Assembly: GCA_029549985.1 (NCBI GenBank)
Contig: JAKPIB010000040.1
Coordinates: 1 to 38,180 of the forward strand
Reading direction: 5' to 3'
DNA from: Bacillota bacterium
GTDB lineage: Bacteria; Bacillota; Clostridia; Caldicoprobacterales; DTU083
DNA length: 38,180 nt
In this document: positions 1 to 6,560 of the stretch, one piece after another
Layout: each line of letters starts with the position of its first letter
Numbering within the stretch: the stretch's first letter is position 1
The notes under the pieces: generated by a model
Databases searched by the model: none
What the model was told of the DNA's origin: nothing
Seen by the model: the letters and a program-made list of their open reading frames with translations, nothing else
Program-made: the position numbers and the translations under genes

Positions 1-341
1 GAAGTCATCTTCATGGCCCGGGTACCGTTGGTGGTGGTGAACAATATGGTCTTGCCCTCCACTGTCTCTCTCTTGTATTCCAGTGGGGAGTTGGACAGAT
101 GGAATCCTTCGATCGGCTGTGAATTGCGCTCGCCACAGAGCAAATATGCATCCTTGTCATAGTTTTTGGACATATTGATTGCTTCTTCGATCTCCTTGAC
201 AGGTATGACCTCCTTGCATCCGTTGTACAGGGCTGTGATCATGGTGCTGGTCGCCCTGAGCACATCGATTACAACTACTGCCTGCTCCTTCAGGTCCCTC
301 TCCATAATGCTGTCAGGAGTAGCGTATACGCTGATCCTCAT
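1..341 (-). CDS. comB: 2-phosphosulfolactate phosphatase, ComB family (5' part only)
   Basis: The gene runs off the left edge, so only about the first 113 residues are visible. They match the ComB family: VVIDVLRATSTMITAL near residue 18, then CGERNSQPIEGFHLSNSP and FTTTNGTRA. ComB removes phosphate from 2-phosphosulfolactate to give sulfolactate, an intermediate of coenzyme M synthesis in methanogens. In B. subtilis the pathway makes sulfolactate stored in spores, so a spore role next to spmBA is a reasonable inference. The ATG at 341-339 is preceded by GGAGG at a six-base spacing, and an extended -10 box lies just upstream. The C-terminal half cannot be checked. Confidence 0.87.
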   Translation of the reverse strand, partial: MRISVYATPDSIMERDLKEQAVVVIDVLRATSTMITALYNGCKEVIPVKEIEEAINMSKNYDKDAYLLCGERNSQPIEGFHLSNSPLEYKRETVEGKTILFTTTNGTRAMKMT

Positions 342-369
342 AAGTTGCCTCCATCTTGTTGTTTTTTAG

Positions 370-378
370 ATTATACCA
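370..378 (-). promoter_or_regulatory. Extended -10 promoter of comB
   Basis: On the minus strand the sequence reads TGGTATAAT, a perfect -10 hexamer with the extended-10 TG. No good -35 box is present at 16-18 bases. It lies about 30 bases upstream of the comB start, so the leader would be short. Confidence 0.5.
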
Positions 379-419
379 CATGTCATGCATAAAAGTCACT
401 CATGACGGCAAGGGGATGA

Positions 420-956
420 TCATCTCCCGAAAAACATGGTGCACACGGCCACAGCGGCCAATATCCCCGCCGCATCCGCCAGGAGCCCCGCTGCCAGGGT
501 ATACCTGATATTTTTAACCCCGACTGATCCGTAATAAACAGAAAGGGTGTAGAATATGGTCTCGGTGGATCCCATAACCGTTGAAGCCGTACGACCGATA
601 AAGGAGTCCGGGCCATAAACCTTGAAAAGCTCTGCAAGCAGCCCGGTGGATGCTGCCCCGGACATGGGCCGCATTATCACCAGGGGCAGGACCTCGGGCG
701 GCAGCCCTATAAGGCCCAATACCGGCGACACGATTTTAATGACGAACTCCATAGCGCCTGATGACCTGAACATACCGATAGCTACAAACATCGCCACCAG
801 ATAAGGTATGATACGGAAGGCTGTAGTCAGTCCTTCCTTGGCACCCTCCACAAAGGTTTCGTATACCGCGACCCCCTTCATATGCCCGTATATGAGGATA
901 AAGGCGATAAAGGCCGGTATGGCAAAAACCGACACTGTTTTCAGCACTGCCACCAT
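420..956 (-). CDS. spmB: Spore maturation protein B
   Basis: This 178-residue polytopic membrane protein has the nucleoside-recognition (Gate) fold of SpmB. The segments FRIIPYLVAMFVAIGMFRSSG, PLVIMRPMSGAASTG and TASTVMGSTETIFYTLSVYYG are typical of the family. SpmA and SpmB are needed for full dehydration of the spore core in Bacillus and Clostridium. The length is normal. The ATG at 956 follows a GGGGG Shine-Dalgarno. The gene lies 84 bases downstream of spmA and is probably co-transcribed with it. Confidence 0.95.
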   Translation of the reverse strand: MVAVLKTVSVFAIPAFIAFILIYGHMKGVAVYETFVEGAKEGLTTAFRIIPYLVAMFVAIGMFRSSGAMEFVIKIVSPVLGLIGLPPEVLPLVIMRPMSGAASTGLLAELFKVYGPDSFIGRTASTVMGSTETIFYTLSVYYGSVGVKNIRYTLAAGLLADAAGILAAVAVCTMFFGR

Positions 957-1040
957 TTTATATTCCCCCAGCCAGTTATTGAAATTTTATTTAAAATTTT
1001 AGTTATACAGGTAAAAAATTGTTTATATATATTAACACAA

Positions 1041-1616
1041 CTAATAGTATCGTCTTAAAATAAATACTGAAATGATACCGGCAAGCGTCGAACATGCGGT
1101 AGCGATCAAGGCCGTACCAATTATCTCAGTCGGGTTAGCGGATCCCGCCGCAGACCGTAAGGCTATCACAGTGGTTGGTATCAATTGGACAGAGGAGGTG
1201 TTGATGACCAGGAACATGCACATTGCGTTGGTTGCCGTCTCCTTGTCATGACTGAGCTCTCTTAGCTCCTTCATCGCCTTGATGCCCAAAGGAGTTGCCG
1301 CGTTGCCAAGGCCCAGCATGTTTGCTATTATATTCATGGCCATGGCTCCCATGGCGGGGCTGCCCGCCGGTACTTCAGGAAATAGGGCCTTCATGACCGG
1401 AGCCATCCTGGAGGATAAGGCCTTTACCAGGCCGGCTTTTTCGGCCACTCTCATGAGGCCAAGCCACAGGGCATATATGCCGATCAGGCCGAAGCTGAGC
1501 TCCACTGCCTGCTTTGCACCGTCAAATGCCGACTGGGTGACAGCCTCAATGTTTCCCGCCGGGATCGCTGCCAGGATGCCGGCCAGTATCAGGATAATCC
1601 AGACCGTGTTTACCAT
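1041..1616 (-). CDS. spmA: Spore maturation protein A
   Basis: This 191-residue membrane protein is the SpmA partner of the downstream SpmB. Family signatures are LSFGLIGIYALWLGLMRVAE, the PAMGAMAMNIIANMLGLGNA stretch and ELSHDKETATNAMCMFLVIN. It carries a Gate (nucleoside recognition) domain over several helices. In B. subtilis spmA and spmB form an operon active in the developing spore compartment system, and mutants make poorly dehydrated spores. The ATG at 1616 follows AAGGGTGA. The upstream gap is shared with divergent abrB and is AT-rich. No clear sporulation sigma promoter could be assigned. Confidence 0.95.
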   Translation of the reverse strand: MVNTVWIILILAGILAAIPAGNIEAVTQSAFDGAKQAVELSFGLIGIYALWLGLMRVAEKAGLVKALSSRMAPVMKALFPEVPAGSPAMGAMAMNIIANMLGLGNAATPLGIKAMKELRELSHDKETATNAMCMFLVINTSSVQLIPTTVIALRSAAGSANPTEIIGTALIATACSTLAGIISVFILRRYY

Positions 1617-1652
1617 AGGCTCACCCTTTCTTTGTCCTGTTTACATTAATAT

Positions 1653-1666
1653 GAGGTTTTTACCTC
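1653..1666. repeat. Perfect short inverted repeat in the spmA-abrB intergenic region
   Basis: Two 5-base arms, GAGGT and ACCTC, flank TTTT about 40 bases upstream of spmA. It could be an operator or a small RNA hairpin in the spmA leader. Nothing links it to a known regulator. Confidence 0.35.
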
Positions 1667-1742
1667 CTGTAGACCAAAATATAAGGGTTTATGCAAACAG
1701 CAAAGATTTTTGAAAAAAATATAATTTTTTTATTAAAAAAGG

Positions 1743-1771
1743 TTGACTTATATTTCAATTATTGGTAAACT
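1743..1771 (+). promoter_or_regulatory. Sigma-A type promoter of abrB
   Basis: TTGACT at 1743-1748 is followed after exactly 17 bases by TAAACT at 1766-1771. The start of transcription would fall near 1778, giving a leader of about 40 bases. The region just upstream is a long A/T tract that could act as an UP element. Confidence 0.6.
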
Positions 1772-1818
1772 ATATTCCGTAGGAAGTTGTCGAATTTTGT
1801 ATAAGAGGGGGGAGAAGG

Positions 1819-2061
1819 ATGAAATCTACAGGAATCGTCCGTAAAGTTGACGAATTAGGCAGGGTAGTTATTCCGATAGAGCTTCGGAGGACATTGGACA
1901 TCGAAGAAAAGGATGCCCTGGAGATATATGTTGACGGAGAACATATAATACTCAAGAAATATGCACCTGCTTGCATATTCTGCGATGATGCCCGCGACGT
2001 TGTTCAGTACAAGGGCAAGAACATCTGCAAGAATTGTCTGGCTGAAATGGCCAACAGGTAA
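1819..2061 (+). CDS. abrB: AbrB/SpoVT-type transition-state regulator with C-terminal zinc-binding motif
   Basis: This 80-residue protein has an AbrB swapped-hairpin DNA-binding domain at residues 1-48 (STGIVRKVDELGRVVIPIEL). AbrB proteins repress post-exponential and sporulation genes during growth. The C-terminal part replaces the Bacillus tail with a cysteine quartet, C52-x2-C55 and C70-x2-C73, which probably binds zinc. The ATG at 1819 follows a strong GGGGGGAGAAGG site. The gene is transcribed alone, divergent from spmA and convergent with rsmI, as in B. subtilis where abrB converges on yabC. A terminator follows. Confidence 0.93.
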   Translation: MKSTGIVRKVDELGRVVIPIELRRTLDIEEKDALEIYVDGEHIILKKYAPACIFCDDARDVVQYKGKNICKNCLAEMANR

Positions 2062-2113
2062 GGCCGACTCGCTAGTAGTGAGGTCAAAAGCATTCTTTAT
2101 GGATGTGTAATGT

Positions 2114-2154
2114 AAGAGCTGTCTCAACAAGCAAATGAGACAGCTCTTTTTTTT
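2114..2154 (+). terminator. Rho-independent terminator of abrB
   Basis: A 12-base perfect stem (2114-2125 with 2137-2148) closes an 11-base loop and runs into eight T residues. It works only on the plus strand, since the other side lacks a U-run. Confidence 0.9.
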
Positions 2155-2176
2155 ATATGCAGCTTATAAACCATAT

Positions 2177-3070
2177 CTATTTTACATCTTCTGATCCGCT
2201 CTTTATTTTGCCCTTATCCATTTCTATACTCACAGCATAGACCTCGCTTTTTGGGAGCCCCCTGTCCCTGGCCGCCTGTTTGACCGCTTCCATTTTGGTC
2301 ATACCGGCCTGCATATACCGCCTGATGTGGTCCTCTATACTGATACCGGCATAGCCGGCCCTGTCCTCTTCAAGGTCTGACTCCGGGCTGCGTCCTTCCA
2401 GCACCAGGACATACTCTCCCCGGGGAGCCTTGTCGTCATAGTAGGCAGTCGCTTCTTCCAGACTCGTGGAGAGGACTTCCTCATGCAGCTTGGTAAGCTC
2501 CCGAACAATGGAAATACGCCTGTTTCCCAGATGGCTGTACAGGTCCTTGATGGTCTGCCTTACGCGATGGGGGGCCTCATACAGGATGATGGTCCGTTCT
2601 TCCCGGGCAAGCCGGTCAAGCCTTTTGACCCTTTGCTTTTTGTCCCTGGGCAGAAAGCCTTCAAACACGAACCTCTCCGTGGGCAGGCCCGACAGTACCA
2701 GGGCTGTCAGCGATGCAGAAGGCCCCGGCAGGACGGTTGCCTGAATCCCTTCATCCCGGGCCAGACGGATAAGGTCAGCCCCCGGGTCCGATATGCCCGG
2801 CATGCCGGCATCGGAGCAGTAGGCAACGTTTTTCCCTTCCTTGAGCAGGGCTATTATCTCCATGCTCTTTTCCCGCCGGCTGTGCTCATGGTAGCTTATG
2901 AGTGGCTTTGAAATATCATAGTGGTTGAGCAGCTTCAGCGTATGCCGGGTATCCTCCGCGGCGATGAAATCAACCTCATTCAGGACCTTCAGCACCCTGA
3001 GCGTGATATCCTCCAGGTTGCCTATCGGGGTAGTGCAAAGGTACAGTATCCCCCTGCCTGCTTTGTCCAT
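2177..3070 (-). CDS. rsmI: 16S rRNA (cytidine1402-2'-O)-methyltransferase RsmI
   Basis: This is a tetrapyrrole-methylase-fold SAM enzyme of about 297 residues that methylates the ribose of C1402 in the 16S rRNA decoding site. Diagnostic segments are TPIGNLEDITLRVL, AAEDTRHTLKLLNHY, SDAGMPGISDPGADL and LPGPSASLTALVLSGLP. The ATG at 3070 (MDKAG) is preferred because AAAGGA lies eight bases upstream and it fits the usual family start. An upstream ATG at 3079 would have the ribosome site touching it. The gene starts 19 bases after trmN6 stops, so the two are co-transcribed. It is the counterpart of B. subtilis yabC. Confidence 0.95.
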   Translation of the reverse strand: MDKAGRGILYLCTTPIGNLEDITLRVLKVLNEVDFIAAEDTRHTLKLLNHYDISKPLISYHEHSRREKSMEIIALLKEGKNVAYCSDAGMPGISDPGADLIRLARDEGIQATVLPGPSASLTALVLSGLPTERFVFEGFLPRDKKQRVKRLDRLAREERTIILYEAPHRVRQTIKDLYSHLGNRRISIVRELTKLHEEVLSTSLEEATAYYDDKAPRGEYVLVLEGRSPESDLEEDRAGYAGISIEDHIRRYMQAGMTKMEAVKQAARDRGLPKSEVYAVSIEMDKGKIKSGSEDVK

Positions 3071-3088
3071 CCTGATCATCCTTTGCAG

Positions 3089-3847
3089 TCATAGTGAGAG
3101 GTCTTTTGGCTTCATATGGTATATTTCGATCAGCTCCTCAGTGTATTGGCCGTTTTCATCATATACATACAAGGGCGGCAGCCACTTGAGGTGAGGCCTG
3201 CTGTGCTTCACAGCCTCTATCAGGACCAGGTTAGGCGGCTTTTGCGGCCGGGGATGGACCATCTGGATCCGCTTGGGCTCCAGGCTGGATCTGCGCATAG
3301 CCCAGATGATATCGGCCACCCGGTCCGACTGATGCACCATGGCAAACCTGCCGAACGGGACCAGAAGAATGGAGGCCGCTTCGACCACATCCTCCAGGGT
3401 ACACAGGATCTCATGCCTGGCAACAGCTATGGAGTCGCTGGGGTTGACCTTGCCGCTCCCGCTTTTTTTATAGGGCGGGTTGGAAACCACCAGGGTATAC
3501 CTGTTCCTCCCCAGGAGCTCAGGGGCCTTCCTCAGATCACCTTCCATGATTTTCACCCTGTCCTGCAGATCGTTCAGCTCTACGCTGCGCCGGGCCATCT
3601 CAGCCATATCTGCCTGGATCTCGAGGCCTGTTATCCTGGCATCCTCTGATCTTCCCGCCAGCAATATGGGTATGATGCCTGTACCGGTACCCAGGTCTGC
3701 GACCACATCGCCCCTTCTCACGCCGGCAAAATGCGACAGGAGGACTGCATCCGTCCCGAAGCAGAACTTCCTTGGATCCTGAATAATCTTAAGGCCCTTG
3801 AATTGAAGATCGTCTATGCGTTCAAACTCCTTCAGTCCGATCTCCAT
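3089..3847 (-). CDS. trmN6: tRNA1(Val) (adenine37-N6)-methyltransferase family protein (YabB/YfiC type)
   Basis: This 252-residue class I SAM methyltransferase carries DLGTGTG at residues 51-57 and the amino-methylase catalytic motif NPPY at 123-126. The N-terminal DPRKFCFGTDAVLLSHF matches the TrmN6/YabB family, which methylates N6 of A37 in tRNA-Val in E. coli. The tRNA target in clostridia is inferred. The gene lies directly before rsmI, as yabB lies near yabC in B. subtilis. The small GIY-YIG gene yazA that sits between them in Bacillus is absent. The ATG at 3847 follows AGGACGG. Confidence 0.9.
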   Translation of the reverse strand: MEIGLKEFERIDDLQFKGLKIIQDPRKFCFGTDAVLLSHFAGVRRGDVVADLGTGTGIIPILLAGRSEDARITGLEIQADMAEMARRSVELNDLQDRVKIMEGDLRKAPELLGRNRYTLVVSNPPYKKSGSGKVNPSDSIAVARHEILCTLEDVVEAASILLVPFGRFAMVHQSDRVADIIWAMRRSSLEPKRIQMVHPRPQKPPNLVLIEAVKHSRPHLKWLPPLYVYDENGQYTEELIEIYHMKPKDLSL

Positions 3848-3865
3848 ACCACATCCGTCCTTGTC

Positions 3866-3910
3866 TCTTCATACGACTCTATTTCATACGTCTTTATTTC
3901 GCAATACGTC
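3866..3910. repeat. Three short imperfect direct repeats upstream of trmN6
   Basis: On the plus strand TTCATACGAC, TTCATACGTC and GCAATACGTC recur about 15-18 bases apart in the 110-base gap between the TlpA-like gene and trmN6. They could be a binding array or simple sequence drift. No function is known. Confidence 0.35.
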
Positions 3911-3957
3911 CGCCGGCAGCTCTGGCTCGTCCGCAGACTAAAATCCGGCTTTGACCT

Positions 3958-4632
3958 TCAGTCTATCCCAGCCCCGGCAGCCTTTGCAAAGGCCACTATC
4001 TCCTCAAGGCTAATAAACGCCCCTGGTTTGAGGAATCTGATCATGCCGTTTGCGTCGATCACGTAGTTGGCCGGTATCCCCCTCTGCTGGTACACATACC
4101 AGGCTGAATTGTCTGCGTCCACCAGCACCGGGAAGGTATAGCCTTCCTGCTCGATAAAGGATCTGGCCTTGCGCTTTGCTCCCTCGCTGTCGTTGAATCC
4201 ATTGTTCTCCACTATATTGGGGTTGACCGCCAGCACAGTTACGCCCTTGTCCTTGTATTTCTCGTAAAACTCCTGGAAATGGGGCATTTCCTCACGACAG
4301 GGAGGGCACCAGGTAGCCCAGAAATTCAGTATCACGACCTGACCCTTGAGGTCTGAGAGCCTTACAGTCCCGCCGTCCAGACTCTCAAGCTCGAAATCGA
4401 CTATAGGCTCATTGAGCTGAAGGTAATAATAGCCTTCAAGTAGCTTTAGATCATTCTCAAGACCTCTGTCCGGGCTTTGGGTCTCCTTGCTTTCATGCTC
4501 CTGGCCCGGCTCTGCCGTCGCTCCGGTTTCGTCCCCCGGATAGGCGGCGCAGCCTGCAGCTCCTGCCATCACCAAAAAGAGCAAGAGGGCAGCCAGCTTT
4601 TTAGCTCCGATCCTTTTAAGCAATGTTATCAC
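3958..4632 (-). CDS. TlpA/ResA-like membrane-anchored thiol-disulfide oxidoreductase (lipoprotein)
   Basis: The 224-residue protein begins with a lipoprotein signal: basic residues, a hydrophobic stretch and a lipobox AGAAGC with C28 as the lipidated residue. An acidic, Ser/Thr-rich spacer follows, then a thioredoxin fold of the AhpC/TSA-Redoxin group with WCPPC (C109 and C112) in FWATWCPPCREEMPHF and a cis-proline loop in RGIPANYVID. Such proteins reduce or isomerise disulfides outside the membrane. CcdA, encoded 30 bases upstream, is the likely electron supplier. The GTG at 4632 has a poor ribosome site, and a TTG three codons in is an alternative start. Confidence 0.9.
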   Translation of the reverse strand: MITLLKRIGAKKLAALLLFLVMAGAAGCAAYPGDETGATAEPGQEHESKETQSPDRGLENDLKLLEGYYYLQLNEPIVDFELESLDGGTVRLSDLKGQVVILNFWATWCPPCREEMPHFQEFYEKYKDKGVTVLAVNPNIVENNGFNDSEGAKRKARSFIEQEGYTFPVLVDADNSAWYVYQQRGIPANYVIDANGMIRFLKPGAFISLEEIVAFAKAAGAGID

Positions 4633-4662
4633 ATCCCGTGCTCAGTTTTATGGCCTTGATTT

Positions 4663-5352
4663 TTAGTAGGCCAACAGGGAAAATATATTGAAATAGATCA
4701 TGAAACCAGTAATAATGAGGATTATGCCGCTTATCACCTTTATTATGCTCATATACCGGTATACTGCCTTCAGATATTTTAACAGATACCTGGCACCAAA
4801 GGCCAGCACCAAAAAGGGTATCCCCAGCCCCAGGGCGTATACTGCCAGGTACAGGATGCCGGCAGCCAGGGTCCTGGAGTTTGCAGCAAGGATCAGTATC
4901 GAGGCCAGCACAGGGCCAATGCAGGGCGTCCACCCGATGCTGAAGCCCGCCCCGATCAGCAGGGAAGGCAGGAATCCGGGCGTTGCAGGCCTTATGTTGA
5001 GCCTGCGCTCATAGTTCAGGAGCCTGACCGGCAGAAGGCCGGTATGGAAGAGGCCAAAGAGTATTATCACCACTCCGCTTGCCTTACGTATGGTATACTG
5101 GTGTCTCAGAAGAAAGCTCCCGACCCTGGTCGCAGCAGCCCCCATCAGAACAAATATCACTGAAAAGCCCAGCACAAATGCCAGGGAGTTTAGAACCAGG
5201 CTTTTCTGTGCCATCCTGTCCTGGGTCACAGCTTCCAGTGATCGTCCTGTCAGGTAGGTCATATAGGCAGGGATCAGCGGCAGGACACAGGGCGACAGAA
5301 AGGAAGCCATGCCCTGCAGGAAAACTGTTATGATGAAGAATCTGCTGCCCAC
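4663..5352 (-). CDS. ccdA: Cytochrome c biogenesis protein CcdA (transmembrane thiol transporter)
   Basis: About 229 residues with six predicted membrane helices. The first helix has the conserved SFLSPCVLPLIPAY with a redox cysteine, and the second is in GFSIGWTPCIGPVLASIL, both hallmarks of CcdA. The protein passes electrons from cytoplasmic thioredoxin to extracytoplasmic thioredoxin-like partners, here probably the lipoprotein encoded just downstream. No cytochrome c or heme-ligation gene is in view, so the pair may serve envelope or spore disulfides. The GTG at 5352 has GGGAG at good spacing. Another GTG at 5361 lies inside that site and is less likely. Confidence 0.93.
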   Translation of the reverse strand: MGSRFFIITVFLQGMASFLSPCVLPLIPAYMTYLTGRSLEAVTQDRMAQKSLVLNSLAFVLGFSVIFVLMGAAATRVGSFLLRHQYTIRKASGVVIILFGLFHTGLLPVRLLNYERRLNIRPATPGFLPSLLIGAGFSIGWTPCIGPVLASILILAANSRTLAAGILYLAVYALGLGIPFLVLAFGARYLLKYLKAVYRYMSIIKVISGIILIITGFMIYFNIFSLLAY

Positions 5353-5462
5353 TTCGATCACTCCCTTACCTTACAAGGTAGTTATACCCTTATACTATAA
5401 TATATAAACAGGCGTCATGGAATCAGAAGTGTAGAACACAAGGTGCTGTGATCAAAGAAATG

Positions 5463-5490
5463 TTGACTAATATATCTCATGGTATATAAT
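5463..5490 (+). promoter_or_regulatory. Sigma-A type promoter of the LytR-CpsA-Psr gene
   Basis: TTGACT at 5463-5468 and a perfect TATAAT at 5485-5490 are separated by 16 bases. The leader before the ATG at 5550 would be about 52 bases. Confidence 0.65.
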
Positions 5491-5549
5491 AAATAAGTCA
5501 CTATATATGCAAACTCTGATAGCTTGCTTTGAAAATGGAGGCATAAACA

Positions 5550-6560
5550 ATGAAGAAAGTCCTGGTAGTCCTTTTGTCAGTCTTACTGGCTGTGCTCATA
5601 GGGACTGGCATATATATTTACCGACTGCTTGACATGGTCCAGGAAAAGCCTGTGGTGAATCCTGATACCGGCAATCCCATAGAAGACCCGTCAGATATAG
5701 GGATAGGCCCTGGAGCGCCGAACTCCAATGAGACGGGTGTGATAAACATCATGCTCTTTGGCACCGACAACCGGCACAGAAACGAGCAAAGCAGATCGGA
5801 CAGCATGATGATAGCCAGTATCGATAAGAAGAACAAGACCGTCAAGGTAACCTCTCTTATGAGGGATATGTATGTTCCCATCCCCGGCAAAAAAGACAAC
5901 AGGATAAATACTGCCTATATATTCGGCGGACCTTCCCTGGCCTTGAAAACGGTTAACACCAACTTCAACATGGACATAACGGACTATATCTCCGTAGACT
6001 TCTTTTCACTGGAGATGATAATAGATGAGGTCGGGGGCGTCCCCATCGATGTCAAGCAGAAGGAAATCAAGCACATAAACAAATTTATCAAGGAGCTTGA
6101 TAAAATACACAAGGACGGCAAAAAGACCCCCCTTTTGACTGAGCCCGGCCTTCAGGTCCTGTCCGGCAGGCAGGCTGTATCCTACTGCCGCATACGTTCC
6201 GTAGGCAACGGCGACTTTGACCGTACCGCACGCCAGCGGAAAGTGCTGGACGAGCTCTTTAAAAAAGGGAAGCAAATGGGCGTCTCCAGGATACCCGGCC
6301 TGGTAGCAAAGATCCTGCCCGAGGTCGAAACCAGCCTGAGCAAGACCGAGATAATCGATCTGGCTATAGCCATGATAGGCTTCAGCACCAGCGAGATCGA
6401 ACAGTTCAGGCTGCCTGCCAACGGGGCATATACCGATCAAACGATCAACGGCATGATGGTCCTGGTGCCCGACATGGAGAAAAATAAGCAGCTCCTGCAT
6501 GAGTTCATATACGGGAAGGATGAGGTCGAACCCTCACCCTCTGTATCCCCTGAAAATTGA
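5550..6560 (+). CDS. LytR-CpsA-Psr (LCP) family glycopolymer ligase
   Basis: This 336-residue protein has an N-terminal membrane anchor (residues 3-26) and an extracytoplasmic LCP domain. Motifs include MLFGTDNRH, RSDSMMIASI, TSLMRDMYVPIPG, RINTAYIFGG and RSVGNGDFDRTARQRKV, which holds the arginines that bind the polyprenyl pyrophosphate. LCP enzymes move phosphate-linked glycopolymers from lipid carriers to peptidoglycan or to proteins. The ATG at 5550 follows GGAGG, and a clear promoter lies upstream. Its last 27 bases overlap the end of the convergent cotH gene. The short Ser/Pro tail has no recognised role. Confidence 0.93.
   Translation: MKKVLVVLLSVLLAVLIGTGIYIYRLLDMVQEKPVVNPDTGNPIEDPSDIGIGPGAPNSNETGVINIMLFGTDNRHRNEQSRSDSMMIASIDKKNKTVKVTSLMRDMYVPIPGKKDNRINTAYIFGGPSLALKTVNTNFNMDITDYISVDFFSLEMIIDEVGGVPIDVKQKEIKHINKFIKELDKIHKDGKKTPLLTEPGLQVLSGRQAVSYCRIRSVGNGDFDRTARQRKVLDELFKKGKQMGVSRIPGLVAKILPEVETSLSKTEIIDLAIAMIGFSTSEIEQFRLPANGAYTDQTINGMMVLVPDMEKNKQLLHEFIYGKDEVEPSPSVSPEN

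Noticed and set aside
1617-1700. Sigma-E, sigma-F or sigma-G promoter of spmAB
   Set aside because: TGCATA and similar pieces occur, but no pair of boxes at correct spacing matched a consensus well enough.
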